Below are positions 29,798 through 40,535 of a stretch of DNA of 56,979 bases, piece by piece. Numbering within the stretch: the first letter of the stretch is position 1; every line of letters begins with the position of its first letter. The position numbers were made by a program, and so were the translations under genes. Origin of the DNA: Photobacterium kishitanii (GTDB lineage Bacteria > Pseudomonadota > Gammaproteobacteria > Enterobacterales > Vibrionaceae); the NCBI RefSeq assembly GCF_003026355.1, contig NZ_PYON01000024.1:1-56979 (forward strand). Reading direction: 5' to 3'. A model generated the notes under the pieces. It saw only the letters and a program-made list of their open reading frames with translations, was not told the DNA's origin and searched no databases.

Positions 29798-30868
29798 TTA
29801 GTAGCTCACTGGTGGCGCACTTTCTTTCATCACTAAAGCCCCCCATACCGCTTTAACTAAGGTTGCTAATGGAATTGCAAAGAACACGCCCCAGAATCCC
29901 CATAGACCGCCAAACACTAACACTGCAACGATAATCGCTACTGGATGTAAGTTAACCGCCTCAGAAAACAATACTGGAACCAATACATTACCATCTAATG
30001 CTTGCACAATACCGTAGGCAGCCAGTAACCACCAAAAATCAGGTGTCCAACCCCATTGAAATAAACCGACCATCGCAACGGGTACTGTGACAGCAGCGGC
30101 ACCAATATAAGGAATCAATACCGATAAACCCACTAACACGCCAAGTAATGCCGCGTACTGAAGTCCCATTACCACAAAGACAATATAACTTGCGATTCCA
30201 ACAATAAAAATCTCAATCACTTTGCCGCGAATATAATTAGAGATTTGCTGGTTCATTTCGGTGCTAACCTTACTGGCTAAACGACGATTCTTAGGTAATA
30301 CACCAATAAATGAACGCAGAATGGTGTCTTTATCTTTAAGCAAAAAGAAAATTAATAAAGGCACTAAAATTAAATAGACACCTAACGTTGCCAAGCTGAC
30401 CAGTGATGATAATGAGCCTTTAACAACGCTACCACCTAAAGACAATACTTTTTCGCGCAACGTATTGGTTAACACTGTTACTTGATGCGGCTGCACAAAA
30501 TCAGGGTAGCGTTCAGGTAAACTTGATACATAAATCTGCAAGTCATTAAGCATTTTAGGCACATCAGCACTTAAGTTGGTAATTTGATGCCAAATAGTCG
30601 GCACTAAACCAAATAAAGCTAACACCATTAACCCTGCAAAAATAATTAAGACTATCGCAACAGATATTGTTCGCGGTATCCCCCACAGGGTCAAACGAGC
30701 GACGGGTGATTCAAGTAAATAAGCTAAAACAATCGCAACTAATAGCGGTGTGATTAATCCACCAAAGAAATATAAGGTTAAGAAAGCACCTGCTAAAATG
30801 ATCATTAAACTCACGGCATGAGGATCAGAGAATCGGCGTTGATACCAACTTTTAAACATATCCAGCAT
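29798..30868 (-). CDS. perM: AI-2E family transporter PerM
   Basis: A 356-residue membrane protein with about eight helices and a long extracytoplasmic segment (roughly 85-150), the layout of the AI-2E/PerM family (E. coli PerM 353). Substrates vary in the family (autoinducer, sodium/proton); none is assigned to PerM itself. It follows the TusA-like gene by four bases on the - strand and lies next to bepA, as in E. coli. Confidence 0.88.
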   Translation of the reverse strand: MLDMFKSWYQRRFSDPHAVSLMIILAGAFLTLYFFGGLITPLLVAIVLAYLLESPVARLTLWGIPRTISVAIVLIIFAGLMVLALFGLVPTIWHQITNLSADVPKMLNDLQIYVSSLPERYPDFVQPHQVTVLTNTLREKVLSLGGSVVKGSLSSLVSLATLGVYLILVPLLIFFLLKDKDTILRSFIGVLPKNRRLASKVSTEMNQQISNYIRGKVIEIFIVGIASYIVFVVMGLQYAALLGVLVGLSVLIPYIGAAAVTVPVAMVGLFQWGWTPDFWWLLAAYGIVQALDGNVLVPVLFSEAVNLHPVAIIVAVLVFGGLWGFWGVFFAIPLATLVKAVWGALVMKESAPPVSY

Positions 30869-30872
30869 GAAG

Positions 30873-31127
30873 TTACTGTCCTTTTTTTACAATAATCACC
30901 AGCTGATCAATACCGTCAGCCTGTATATCAATAATAAATCCATTATTTTGTAAATAACGAACAATATCCGTTTTTGCCGTGGGTTGTGAAACCTTAATTA
31001 CAAGTTTCTGGGTCGGCGATAAGTCTCTACAGCTTCGCTTTACCATCAATAATGCTAACGGGCAACGGGATGCCATAAGATCAAGCGTTAGGATTTCCAT
31101 TCCAATAGAGTGACAGTGATTATCCAT
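30873..31127 (-). CDS. TusA/SirA-family protein with atypical active-site motif
   Basis: An 84-residue protein of the TusA family by size and pattern: a beta strand (LTLDLMASRCPLALLMVKR) with the conserved Cys at 22, then a helix and two strands. Classical TusA has CPxP; here the motif is CPLA, so the second Pro is missing. A sulfur-relay role is therefore plausible but not shown. It sits immediately upstream of perM (four-base gap), almost certainly in one operon, and divergent from bepA. Confidence 0.75.
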   Translation of the reverse strand: MDNHCHSIGMEILTLDLMASRCPLALLMVKRSCRDLSPTQKLVIKVSQPTAKTDIVRYLQNNGFIIDIQADGIDQLVIIVKKGQ

Positions 31128-31289
31128 TGTCGTATTGTAACCTTAACCGCAAGGAATAAGCGAGATAACCACAAAACGAATATCACAATAGCGAACCTAA
31201 GCTAAAATTAGCTGTCATAACAACGCAGCAGGTTATCGATCATTATCCCGTTATCCTATATTAATCGACATGGTGGTTGTATTATTAAT

Positions 31290-32756
31290 ATGTTCCAATT
31301 AGCTAAAGCGCCAGCCTATCTTTTGCTATCAGCATTGCTAACGACTAGCTTATCCGCTGTTGCAAGTAATGCCACATCACTACCAGATATCGGTACCACA
31401 GCGGCATCGACACTGACCATTGATAAAGAAATCAAATATGGCGACATGTATATGCGAATGATGTATGCCAGTCGTCCAATCATTAACGACCCTGTATTAT
31501 CCGAATATATACAAGATCTCGGGCATAAGTTAGTTGCTAATGCTGACGGTGTTAAAACCCCATTTAATTTCTTCTTAATCCAAAATTATGAGATCAACGC
31601 GTTCGCATTATTTGGCGGCAATATTGGTGTTCATTCAGGATTATTTTTACATGCTAAAACAGAAAGTGAATTAGCCTCTGTGATTGCCCATGAAATTGCC
31701 CACGTCACTCAACGACACCTTGCACGTACTTTAGAAGACCAAGCTAATAAAAAGTCAGCAACAATGGCGGCAATGATAGGCTCATTGTTATTAGTCGCTG
31801 CCGCACCAGAAGCTGGCATCGCGGCATTACACACCACGACTGCCATCTCGATACAAGGCATGCTCAATCACACTCGTAGCCACGAAAAAGAAGCCGATCG
31901 AATTGGAATCGCCACTCTTGCTAGAGCTGGTTTTAATCCGCAAGCAATGCCACATTTCTTTGGCCGCTTAGCTGAAAAGTACCGCTATACCTCCAAATTA
32001 CCGCCAATGTTACTGAGCCACCCGTTGCCTGAATCGCGTATAGCTGATAGTCGTATGCGTGCCGATAACTATCCCAGTGTGAGATTGCCACCTTCTGAGC
32101 GTTACCTATTAGCAAAATCACGAATTGTGGCGCGTAATCTTGGTTTTAGTCAAACTTCCGCCCTAAACTGGTTTAATACTGAACTCAAAAAAGCCGCCCC
32201 TAACCAACGTAAAGAATTAAATTATGGTAAAAGCTTGGTTTATCTCGATAACGGTCAATATGCCAAAGCCCAACAATTACTGTTGCCATTAATCGCATCT
32301 GAACCCAATAATTTGTTTTATATTGATGCGATAACTGATTTAAATTTATATCAAAAGCACTATGATAAAGCGATTACACGGTTAGAAAAAGCGTTACAAT
32401 ATCAACCTGAAAGTAGCGTATTACAACTTAATCTTGCCAATGTATTACTGGAAGCTAAGCATTATAAGCAAAGCCTTAGCATACTAAATCGATATAGCTA
32501 TCAACACCCTAATGATATCAATGGCTGGGCATTATTAGCTCAAAATTATGCTAAACAAAACCAACGTGCAGGTGAGCTCGCGGCGATGGGTGAGTTAGCG
32601 GCGTTACGTGCCCAATGGAAACTTGCAATCAGTAACTATACTCAAGCGGCCCAAAAAGCAAAATTAGGCTCTCTCGATCAGGCTCGCTATGATGCGCGAT
32701 TAGATCAACTTCGAATTCAACAATCACAATTTGAAGCTTTACGTTCTTCTTTTTAA
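31290..32756 (+). CDS. bepA: Periplasmic metalloprotease/chaperone BepA (YfgC)
   Basis: A 488-residue M48 protein (E. coli 487) that degrades stalled LptD and BamA and assists OMP assembly. Signal peptide with cleavage near AVASNA (about 27); zinc motif H134-E-x2-H138 (VIAHEIAHV) with a third ligand expected in the KEAD stretch; TPR repeats occupy about residues 300-480. It functionally matches LptE and BamC encoded in this window. arsC and wrbA follow closely, the same order as in E. coli yfgC-yfgD. Confidence 0.94.
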   Translation: MFQLAKAPAYLLLSALLTTSLSAVASNATSLPDIGTTAASTLTIDKEIKYGDMYMRMMYASRPIINDPVLSEYIQDLGHKLVANADGVKTPFNFFLIQNYEINAFALFGGNIGVHSGLFLHAKTESELASVIAHEIAHVTQRHLARTLEDQANKKSATMAAMIGSLLLVAAAPEAGIAALHTTTAISIQGMLNHTRSHEKEADRIGIATLARAGFNPQAMPHFFGRLAEKYRYTSKLPPMLLSHPLPESRIADSRMRADNYPSVRLPPSERYLLAKSRIVARNLGFSQTSALNWFNTELKKAAPNQRKELNYGKSLVYLDNGQYAKAQQLLLPLIASEPNNLFYIDAITDLNLYQKHYDKAITRLEKALQYQPESSVLQLNLANVLLEAKHYKQSLSILNRYSYQHPNDINGWALLAQNYAKQNQRAGELAAMGELAALRAQWKLAISNYTQAAQKAKLGSLDQARYDARLDQLRIQQSQFEALRSSF

Positions 32757-32783
32757 TTTCTACTGATTCAAAAAGGACTCAAT

Positions 32784-33727
<944 letters not shown>

Positions 33728-33741
33728 AAAAGGATCATTTC

Positions 33742-34164
33742 ATGCCCAAAATGCAACCTTTAACATATTTTGCGCGTCACTCTGCATTAATCAGTCATTG
33801 CGGTTTAATCGTTTTTATTGCCATGTGGCAGCTATACCTATCTCCCCATCAACACTTATCAGCGACAGCCATTAGTCTGTTGTGGATCACACCATTATTA
33901 TTTCCCCTACTCGGTATATTAGCTGCAAAACCTTATACCCATGCATGGGCAAATTTTATTTTAATGTTTTATTTTCTACATGCAGCAACCCTAATTACGC
34001 TCAACGATGGTGAACGAGCTCTCGCAACCATAGAGTTAGCAATAGTGACACTTTGCTTTGTAAGTAATATTATTTTTGCCCGTTTACGCGCTAAAGAATT
34101 AGGGATTAAATTAAAGCGCTTATCACACGTTGAACGTGAGGAACATGCCCGCTATAACAGCTGA
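33742..34164 (+). CDS. DUF2069 membrane protein
   Basis: A 140-residue protein with four hydrophobic helices (about 18-33, 42-60, 65-85, 93-113) and a basic C-terminal tail. I recognise it as DUF2069, a small inner-membrane family of unknown function that commonly follows wrbA in gamma-proteobacteria. AAGGA lies upstream of the ATG. A terminator follows. Confidence 0.82.
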   Translation: MPKMQPLTYFARHSALISHCGLIVFIAMWQLYLSPHQHLSATAISLLWITPLLFPLLGILAAKPYTHAWANFILMFYFLHAATLITLNDGERALATIELAIVTLCFVSNIIFARLRAKELGIKLKRLSHVEREEHARYNS

Positions 34165-34189
34165 TCCTCTATAAAAATGGATAAGTATA

Positions 34190-34225
34190 AAAAAGCCTCA
34201 GTACACAGGTACTGAGGCTTTTTCT
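34190..34225. terminator. Bidirectional terminator
   Basis: AAAAGCCTCAGTAC pairs perfectly with GTACTGAGGCTTTTT around ACAG, between the convergent DUF2069 and DUF2066 genes. Confidence 0.93.
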
Positions 34226-34269
34226 TTCACAAATAACGCTTCATCTAATCACTTTGTAACAATGTAAAA

Positions 34270-35454
34270 TTAGCTATTCCAATAATAAATATTTTGCGGT
34301 GTTACCGTTAAAGCATTAACCACTGGAACCGAAGGTGTTGTGATTGCTGGAGCTGTTGATGTCGAGGTCGCAGTAGATGCTCCAACAGGTGCTGTTGGTG
34401 TTGGTTGCGCAGGATCAGCGGCAAAAGCCACCGCAGATTGAGTCTGGTGAACCTGATTATCATGGCTAATTTCTTGGTGGAATGCCTGCTCAGAACCTTG
34501 AAGATTTAATTGAAAAATCACACTATTGCCTTTAATTCTCATGGCATTAGCACTACCAACAGTGGTTAAACTATTCAGCATTTTCTCTAATGCAAAAAAA
34601 TCTTCTGTTGACTGAATATTATCGACTTCAATATTGATCTTACCACCAGCGACACCGCCCAACACGACTGCATATTTATGAGCTAAATAATCAGTAACTT
34701 GATTAATCATCTTGGTTGATGTTTGTGACAATGTCCCCGATGTTGTACCAGTAATCGGTTGAGTATCAGCTGTGGCAATCTTACTTGGTTGCTGTGGGTA
34801 AAATTGCCAATTTAAGCTTACATTACCATTTGGTTGCTGCTGTGCTTTAACCAATAATACGCCATCAGCATGATAACGTGTACTTGCTGCAGCAATAGGA
34901 TCAATAAAATTACCCCATAAGTCTGAAACATTGACTGCCGTTGCATCTGTTATATCCCCGACAGGGAATGTTAATGGCAGACCACGACTATCAGCCGCTT
35001 GCTTCGTATCATTAATCAAAGCATTGGTTGATTGATCCCACAAAATATTGCGCTGTTGGCCATCGCTATCAACCATCCACACCAGAATATTAGGGCGTTG
35101 ATCTTTCCAAATACTGGCTTTTGACTGAATCAGTAATTGTTTAATTTGGTTTTTATCAAAGCTCAGATCAATCGCACGTTGACCATCCACTTGGCTATAA
35201 CCAAATTGACTAATATAGCTACCACTGTTAGTGATTGCCGTCTTAATCGCTGGGTTATTAAGAATATCAGTATTGCCTGATATTTTGACCAACACATTTG
35301 CCAATCCCTGCTCGCGTGCAGCTTGATCGGCTTGTTGATCGTTTCCAATCAAGGTGACCTGGGTTTGATAAAGATCATTCACCGTCGCAGCTTGTATCGG
35401 CAATGCCAATACTGCTAAAAATAATAATGCAAATCGCAACATAGTAAGACTCAT
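34270..35454 (-). CDS. Exported DUF2066 protein
   Basis: A 394-residue protein from the ATG at 35454, with a signal peptide (hydrophobic LRFALLFLAVLALP, cleavage near IQAA). The DUF2066 pattern is clear: repeated small domains, LANVLVKISGN near the N-terminus and the middle segment NILVWMVDSDGQQRNIL. The last ~60 residues are a Pro/Thr/Ala/Ser low-complexity tail. The frame is open to a TTG at 35490 and an ATG at 35442 is also possible. Function unknown; in Vibrio this gene is often found near purM/upp, as here. Confidence 0.82.
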   Translation of the reverse strand: MSLTMLRFALLFLAVLALPIQAATVNDLYQTQVTLIGNDQQADQAAREQGLANVLVKISGNTDILNNPAIKTAITNSGSYISQFGYSQVDGQRAIDLSFDKNQIKQLLIQSKASIWKDQRPNILVWMVDSDGQQRNILWDQSTNALINDTKQAADSRGLPLTFPVGDITDATAVNVSDLWGNFIDPIAAASTRYHADGVLLVKAQQQPNGNVSLNWQFYPQQPSKIATADTQPITGTTSGTLSQTSTKMINQVTDYLAHKYAVVLGGVAGGKINIEVDNIQSTEDFFALEKMLNSLTTVGSANAMRIKGNSVIFQLNLQGSEQAFHQEISHDNQVHQTQSAVAFAADPAQPTPTAPVGASTATSTSTAPAITTPSVPVVNALTVTPQNIYYWNS

Positions 35455-35727
35455 GGTTAATTCAAAAAATAGACCTAGTAAGACAGACAACTGGTTTTAT
35501 CATCGGTGCCGTATCATAGCGCACAGTATGTAAATTTCATTCGACAATTTCGACAATATAATTTTATAACGCACATTTTTAACTGCGTGATAGCTATTTT
35601 CATGCAAATAAAGCGCCACTCGGTCTAAATTCGAACAATTAAAAGTGTTTTTTAGCTTTTATTCATAAAGCTTATCGTTTGCTTCCATGCTAGGATTGCG
35701 CGATTTTTTTACTTAGGAATACATATC

Positions 35728-36981
35728 ATGATGCAGGTTCTTCAAGGTGCGCAAATGCTATTTGTCGCATTTGGGGCTTTGGTTCTAGTGCCGTTACTGA
35801 CCGGCTTAGATCCTAATGTTGCTTTATTTGGCGCAGGTGCTGGCACACTTTTATTTCAGGTCGTCACCAAACGTTCTGTACCCATTTTTCTGGCCTCATC
35901 TTTCGCTTTTATTGCCCCAATGATGTATGGCATTCAAACATGGGGCGTTGCAAGTACCATGGGCGGGTTAATGATGGCTGGTGTGGTCTATGTCATTATG
36001 GGCGGCATCATCAAAGTGCGTGGGGTTGGCTTTATTCATCGTCTATTACCCCCTGTTGTCGTCGGTCCAGTGATTATGGTTATTGGTTTAGGGCTCGCTC
36101 CTGCTGCTGTAAATATGGCAGTAGGTAAAACAGGTGGCGGTGACATTCAATTAATCGCCCATGATACTGCGCTATGGATTTCAGCGATTTCGCTTACCGT
36201 AACGATTATCTTAAGTGTGTTTGCTAAAGGCATTTTAAAATTAATTCCTATCGTAGGAGGCATTACTGCTGGCTACATTACTAGCCTTGGTTTTGGTGTG
36301 ATTGATTTCACACCAGTCATACAAGCTAGTTGGCTTGCTGTACCAAACTTTACCCTTCCCGAATTCAATATCAACGCCATTCTATTTATGATCCCTGTCG
36401 CAATTGCACCTGCAGTAGAACATGTTGGTGATATTTTAGCGATTTCAAATGTTACCGGTAAAGACTACCTTAAAAAACCAGGTTTACACCGTACAATGGC
36501 GGGTGATGGTATTGCCACTATCGCGGCATCTCTTGTTGGCGCCCCCCCAAATACCACCTATTCAGAAGTAACCGGTGCGGTAATGTTAACCAAAGCATTT
36601 AATCCGGTGATCATGACTTGGGCCGCTGTAACCGCTATCGTATTAGCATTTGTCGGTAAACTTGGTGCGATATTACAAACCATTCCCGTTCCTGTAATGG
36701 GCGGTATTATGATTTTATTATTTGGTTCGATTGCAACCGTTGGCTTAAATACTCTAATTAGAAACCAAGTTGATTTACATAAAGCTCGCAATCTCGTTAT
36801 CGTTGCTGTGACCTTAGTGTTCGGCATCGGAGGTATGGCATTTGGCATTGGGGAGTTTAGTTTACAAGGTGTCAGCTTATGTGGCATCGTGGCTATTTTA
36901 TTAAACCTTATTCTGCCTCAAGATTTAGGCGAAACAAACATGGTTGATAATGCACAAATTGAAGATACTGAGCATCTCTAA
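35728..36981 (+). CDS. uraA: Uracil permease (UraA)
   Basis: A 417-residue NAT/NCS2 transporter with about 14 membrane segments (UraA fold), importing uracil by proton symport. The NCS2 features EHVGDILA (about 230) and GAPPNTTYSEVTGAV are present. The N-terminus is shorter than in E. coli (429) but like that of Vibrio homologues. AGGA lies nine bases before the ATG. It converges on upp, whose product uses the imported uracil. Confidence 0.93.
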   Translation: MMQVLQGAQMLFVAFGALVLVPLLTGLDPNVALFGAGAGTLLFQVVTKRSVPIFLASSFAFIAPMMYGIQTWGVASTMGGLMMAGVVYVIMGGIIKVRGVGFIHRLLPPVVVGPVIMVIGLGLAPAAVNMAVGKTGGGDIQLIAHDTALWISAISLTVTIILSVFAKGILKLIPIVGGITAGYITSLGFGVIDFTPVIQASWLAVPNFTLPEFNINAILFMIPVAIAPAVEHVGDILAISNVTGKDYLKKPGLHRTMAGDGIATIAASLVGAPPNTTYSEVTGAVMLTKAFNPVIMTWAAVTAIVLAFVGKLGAILQTIPVPVMGGIMILLFGSIATVGLNTLIRNQVDLHKARNLVIVAVTLVFGIGGMAFGIGEFSLQGVSLCGIVAILLNLILPQDLGETNMVDNAQIEDTEHL

Positions 36982-37007
36982 TTATTGGTAGTTCACAAAT
37001 AACAGTT

Positions 37008-37040
37008 AAAAAAACCGGACTATATCAGTCCGGTTTTTTA
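37008..37040. terminator. Bidirectional terminator between uraA and upp
   Basis: AAAAAAACCGGACT pairs with AGTCCGGTTTTTT around a five-base loop; it serves both convergent genes. Confidence 0.93.
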
Positions 37041-37064
37041 TATCAGTGCTAAACAATATAATTA

Positions 37065-37691
37065 TTATTTAGTACCGAAAATTTTATCGCCTGCATCGCC
37101 AAGACCAGGAACAATATAGCCCTTGTCATTTAGCTTCTCATCAATAGCCGCTGTGTATAGCTCTACATCTGGGTGGGCTTTTTCTAGTGCAGCAATACCT
37201 TCAGGGGCAGCAACAAGTACTAGAACTTTAAACTGAGTACAACCATGTTCTTTTAATAGATCAAGCGTTGCGATCATTGAACCACCAGTTGCTAGCATAG
37301 GATCAACAACTAATGCGATACGCTCATCAATATGTGATGCTAATTTATTAAAGTATGGTACTGGCTCTAACGTTTCTTCATCACGATAGATACCAACAAC
37401 ACTAATACGTGCACTTGGCATATGCTCTAATACACCATCCATCATGCCTAAACCAGCACGAAGAATTGGTACTACAGTCACTTTTTTACCCTTTAGCTGA
37501 TCGACTTCAACTGGACCATTCCAGCCTTCAATCATCACTTTTTCTGTTTCGAAGTCTGAAGTCGCTTCATACGTTAGTAGGCTACCAACTTCGGTTGCCA
37601 ATTCACGAAAACGCTTAGTGCTGATATCACCTTCACGCATAAGACCGATCTTATGTTTAACCAGTGGGTGTTTCACCTCAACGACTTTCAT
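37065..37691 (-). CDS. upp: Uracil phosphoribosyltransferase
   Basis: A 208-residue enzyme (E. coli Upp 208) making UMP from uracil and PRPP. The PRPP loop [12 protein letters not shown] and the C-terminal [17 protein letters not shown] are intact. The start is the ATG at 37691 ([16 protein letters not shown]) with AGGAG upstream; the frame runs open to 37739 without conservation. Divergent from purM, as in E. coli. Confidence 0.96.
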   Translation of the reverse strand: MKVVEVKHPLVKHKIGLMREGDISTKRFRELATEVGSLLTYEATSDFETEKVMIEGWNGPVEVDQLKGKKVTVVPILRAGLGMMDGVLEHMPSARISVVGIYRDEETLEPVPYFNKLASHIDERIALVVDPMLATGGSMIATLDLLKEHGCTQFKVLVLVAAPEGIAALEKAHPDVELYTAAIDEKLNDKGYIVPGLGDAGDKIFGTK

Positions 37692-37803
37692 TTTGACTCC
37701 TGGGCAATAAATTAAAAAAATCGCATTATTATATACCATGCCAATCGATTGCCGATAGTATCAAATGTTTAATTGACTGAAATTTAAGCGTCGCAACAAA
37801 TTA

Positions 37804-37819
37804 ACGCAAACGTTTGCTC
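37804..37819 (+). promoter_or_regulatory. PurR box upstream of purM
   Basis: ACGCAAACGTTTGCTC matches 14 of 16 positions of the palindromic E. coli PurR operator (ACGCAAACGTTTGCGT). It overlaps the -35 (TTGCTC, 37814-37819) of a promoter whose -10 is TATCAT (37838-37843, spacing 18), so PurR would block polymerase. It also lies in the divergent region with upp. Confidence 0.88.
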
Positions 37820-37882
37820 TAATGTAATGACTACTGTTATCATACTGTGGTTTTTTACTTTAATACGTTTGAGGGATCATCT

Positions 37883-38923
37883 GTGAGCAACAAAAACTCT
37901 TCTCTTAGTTACAAAGATGCTGGTGTTGATATTGATGCTGGTAATGCATTAGTTGACCGTATTAAAGGCGTTGTTAAACGCACTCATCGTCCTGAAGTAA
38001 TGGGCGGTATTGGTGGTTTTGGCGCTTTATGTGCTCTTCCTACCAAATACAAAGAGCCTGTTTTAGTATCAGGAACAGATGGTGTCGGCACCAAACTTCG
38101 CCTAGCGATGGATCTGAAGCAGCATGACACTATTGGTATAGATCTCGTCGCTATGTGTGTTAACGATCTAATTGTACAAGGTGCAGAGCCTTTGTTTTTC
38201 CTAGATTATTACGCAACAGGTAAACTTGATATTGATACTGCAGCAAGCGTTGTGGCTGGTATTGGTGAAGGTTGTATTCAATCAGGTTGTGCACTAATTG
38301 GTGGCGAAACTGCAGAGATGCCAGGTATGTACCATGGTGAAGATTACGACGTTGCAGGTTTCTGTGTCGGTGTAGTTGAAAAAGCGGACATCATTGATGG
38401 TTCAAAAGTAACGGCAGGCGATGCACTTATTGCTGTCGGCTCAAGTGGCCCACACTCAAACGGTTATTCATTGGTACGTAAGATTCTAGAAGTTTCTCAA
38501 GCCGATCTTGATCAAGATCTTGACGGTAAAAAACTGTCTGAGCACTTATTAACCCCAACTAAAATTTATGTAAAATCAGCGCTAAAAATGATTGAAAGCT
38601 GTGATGTTCACGCAATTTCTCATATTACTGGCGGTGGTTTCTGGGAAAATATCCCACGCGTATTACCACAAGGTACTAAAGCAGTCGTTGATGGTAACAG
38701 CTGGCAATGGCCGACTATTTTTAATTGGCTGCAACAAGCTGGTAATGTCGATACTTATGAAATGTACCGTACATTCAACTGTGGTGTAGGTTTAGTGATC
38801 GCACTACCACAAGCCCAAGCAGCACTTGCAATTGAAATTTTACAAGCAGAAGGCGAAAACGCATGGCTGTTAGGTAAAATTGCAACAGCGGCAGCAGGTG
38901 AAGAGCAAGTAGAGATTAACTAA
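37883..38923 (+). CDS. purM: Phosphoribosylformylglycinamidine cyclo-ligase (AIR synthetase)
   Basis: A 346-residue enzyme (E. coli 345) for the fifth step of purine synthesis. The start is GTG at 37883, six bases after GAGGGA, giving [20 protein letters not shown] as in E. coli; the upstream ATG at 37847 is rejected. Motifs [14 protein letters not shown] and [11 protein letters not shown] are present. purN follows after four bases. Repression by PurR is expected from the operator upstream. Confidence 0.96.
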   Translation: MSNKNSSLSYKDAGVDIDAGNALVDRIKGVVKRTHRPEVMGGIGGFGALCALPTKYKEPVLVSGTDGVGTKLRLAMDLKQHDTIGIDLVAMCVNDLIVQGAEPLFFLDYYATGKLDIDTAASVVAGIGEGCIQSGCALIGGETAEMPGMYHGEDYDVAGFCVGVVEKADIIDGSKVTAGDALIAVGSSGPHSNGYSLVRKILEVSQADLDQDLDGKKLSEHLLTPTKIYVKSALKMIESCDVHAISHITGGGFWENIPRVLPQGTKAVVDGNSWQWPTIFNWLQQAGNVDTYEMYRTFNCGVGLVIALPQAQAALAIEILQAEGENAWLLGKIATAAAGEEQVEIN

Positions 38924-38927
38924 ATCC

Positions 38928-39569
38928 ATGCATAATATCGTTGTCTTAATCTCAGGAAATGGCAGTAACTTACAAGCGATTATTGATGGTTGTAATAATG
39001 GCATCATCAAAAATGGTCAAGTTACAGCCGTGATCTCAAATAAAGCCGATGCTTATGGTCTTAAGCGAGCTCAACTTGCCAAGATAGATAGCCTTTATAT
39101 TGCGGCAACTGACTACGAAAACCGTCAAGACTATGATCAAGCTCTAATTGAAAAAATAGATGCTTATCAACCAGATGTAATTATTCTTGCTGGTTTTATG
39201 CGTATATTATCAGCAAAATTTGTCAGCCATTACCAAGGAAGAATGCTTAATATCCACCCTTCCTTATTACCTAAATATTCGGGATTAAATACTCACCAAC
39301 GCGCCATGGACGCTGGTGATAAAGAACATGGAACCAGTGTCCATTTCGTTACCGAAGAACTTGATGGTGGACCCGTTATTCTACAGGCCAAAGTGCCTAT
39401 TTTTGCAACTGACAGTGTTGATGAAGTAATAGAGCGTGTTCAGCAACAAGAACATAATATCTATCCGTTAGTGACTCAATGGCTACTTAGTCAACGATTA
39501 TCAATGCAAAATGGACATGCTGTGCTAGATGGTAACAAACTACCGCCGCAAGGCTATGCTGCACAGTAA
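38928..39569 (+). CDS. purN: Phosphoribosylglycinamide formyltransferase
   Basis: A 213-residue folate-dependent GAR transformylase (E. coli 212), the third step of purine synthesis. Catalytic residues N108, H110 and D146 are visible in NIHPSLLPKYSG and EELDGGPV; the substrate loop SGNGSNLQ is near the N-terminus. Co-transcribed with purM. Confidence 0.96.
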   Translation: MHNIVVLISGNGSNLQAIIDGCNNGIIKNGQVTAVISNKADAYGLKRAQLAKIDSLYIAATDYENRQDYDQALIEKIDAYQPDVIILAGFMRILSAKFVSHYQGRMLNIHPSLLPKYSGLNTHQRAMDAGDKEHGTSVHFVTEELDGGPVILQAKVPIFATDSVDEVIERVQQQEHNIYPLVTQWLLSQRLSMQNGHAVLDGNKLPPQGYAAQ

Positions 39570-39587
39570 CGAATAATAAACTCATAT

Positions 39588-39621
39588 AAAAAAAGGCGAT
39601 CTTATTCAGATCGCCTTTTTA
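39588..39621. terminator. Bidirectional terminator between purN and yafJ
   Basis: AAAAAAAGGCGATCT pairs with AGATCGCCTTTTT around TATTC, between convergent genes. Confidence 0.93.
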
Positions 39622-39650
39622 TTATATGCCGTTAATACAGAAGATTAAGA

Positions 39651-40448
39651 TTAGCGAGTACTAACATCCGTCGTTATCGCATGATAAACCGTTTCACCGA
39701 AATGGAATACGCGAAACTCACCACTTGCCATTTTCTGCCAACTTTCATCGTTCGTTAATGGCTGGGTTGCAATCACAGTCACCACGTCATTAGCCGTTGT
39801 CTCACGTTGAAAATCGATGGTAACGTCTTCATCTATTAATGAAGCTTTACCAAACGGCGCCCGACGAGTGATCCAATGTAAGTTATTAGTACAATAAGTG
39901 AGGACGTACTCACCATTACTAAGCAACATGTTATACACACCCAATTGGCGCAATGTGTCACAACACTCAGCAAAGTAACCAAACACCGGCGTCATATCAG
40001 CAGGCAATACTGGAAAACGAATTTCCAATTGATTCATCAACCAACAAAACGCAATCTCACTATCAGTATCACCAACAGCTTGATTACGCCCAGTCGCTAA
40101 TTGCTCATAGCCAGTCAATTGGCCATTATGAGCAAAAGTCCAATAATTACCCCATAACTCACGCGTAAAAGGATGAGTATTTTCTAAACTCACCCCACCA
40201 CGATTAGCCTGACGAATATGGCTCACAACAGCCTGACTTTTTATTGGATATTGTTGCACCAACTCGGCGATACGTGATTGACAGCTTGGATTAGGATCTT
40301 TGAAGGTTCGAAATCCTTTACCTTCATAAAAGGTAATTCCCCATCCATCACGGTGTGGTCCTGTATTACCGCCACGCTGCATCAAGCCGGTAAAGCTAAA
40401 ACAAATATCTGTTGGCACATTGGCACTCATGCCTAATAATTCACACAT
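39651..40448 (-). CDS. yafJ: Class II glutamine amidotransferase (YafJ)
   Basis: A 265-residue Ntn-type amidotransferase domain with the nucleophile Cys2 directly after Met (MCELLGM), followed by HRDGWGI and FAHNGQL motifs. E. coli YafJ (255 residues) lies next to gmhA, as here. The acceptor substrate is unknown, and no synthetase domain is fused. Confidence 0.9.
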   Translation of the reverse strand: MCELLGMSANVPTDICFSFTGLMQRGGNTGPHRDGWGITFYEGKGFRTFKDPNPSCQSRIAELVQQYPIKSQAVVSHIRQANRGGVSLENTHPFTRELWGNYWTFAHNGQLTGYEQLATGRNQAVGDTDSEIAFCWLMNQLEIRFPVLPADMTPVFGYFAECCDTLRQLGVYNMLLSNGEYVLTYCTNNLHWITRRAPFGKASLIDEDVTIDFQRETTANDVVTVIATQPLTNDESWQKMASGEFRVFHFGETVYHAITTDVSTR

Positions 40449-40535
40449 TTTTATTTCTGCTCTTTACGCTGAGTTATGCTCATTTAATATTAATAATCGT
40501 CGTTATTGCTTAATTAACGAGCAATGGCCGGACGA

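Noticed and set aside
29798..30868. PerM as an autoinducer-2 exporter in a signalling cluster
   Set aside because: Only the family name suggests AI-2; no lux/lsr genes adjoin it and the bepA neighbourhood is the housekeeping one.
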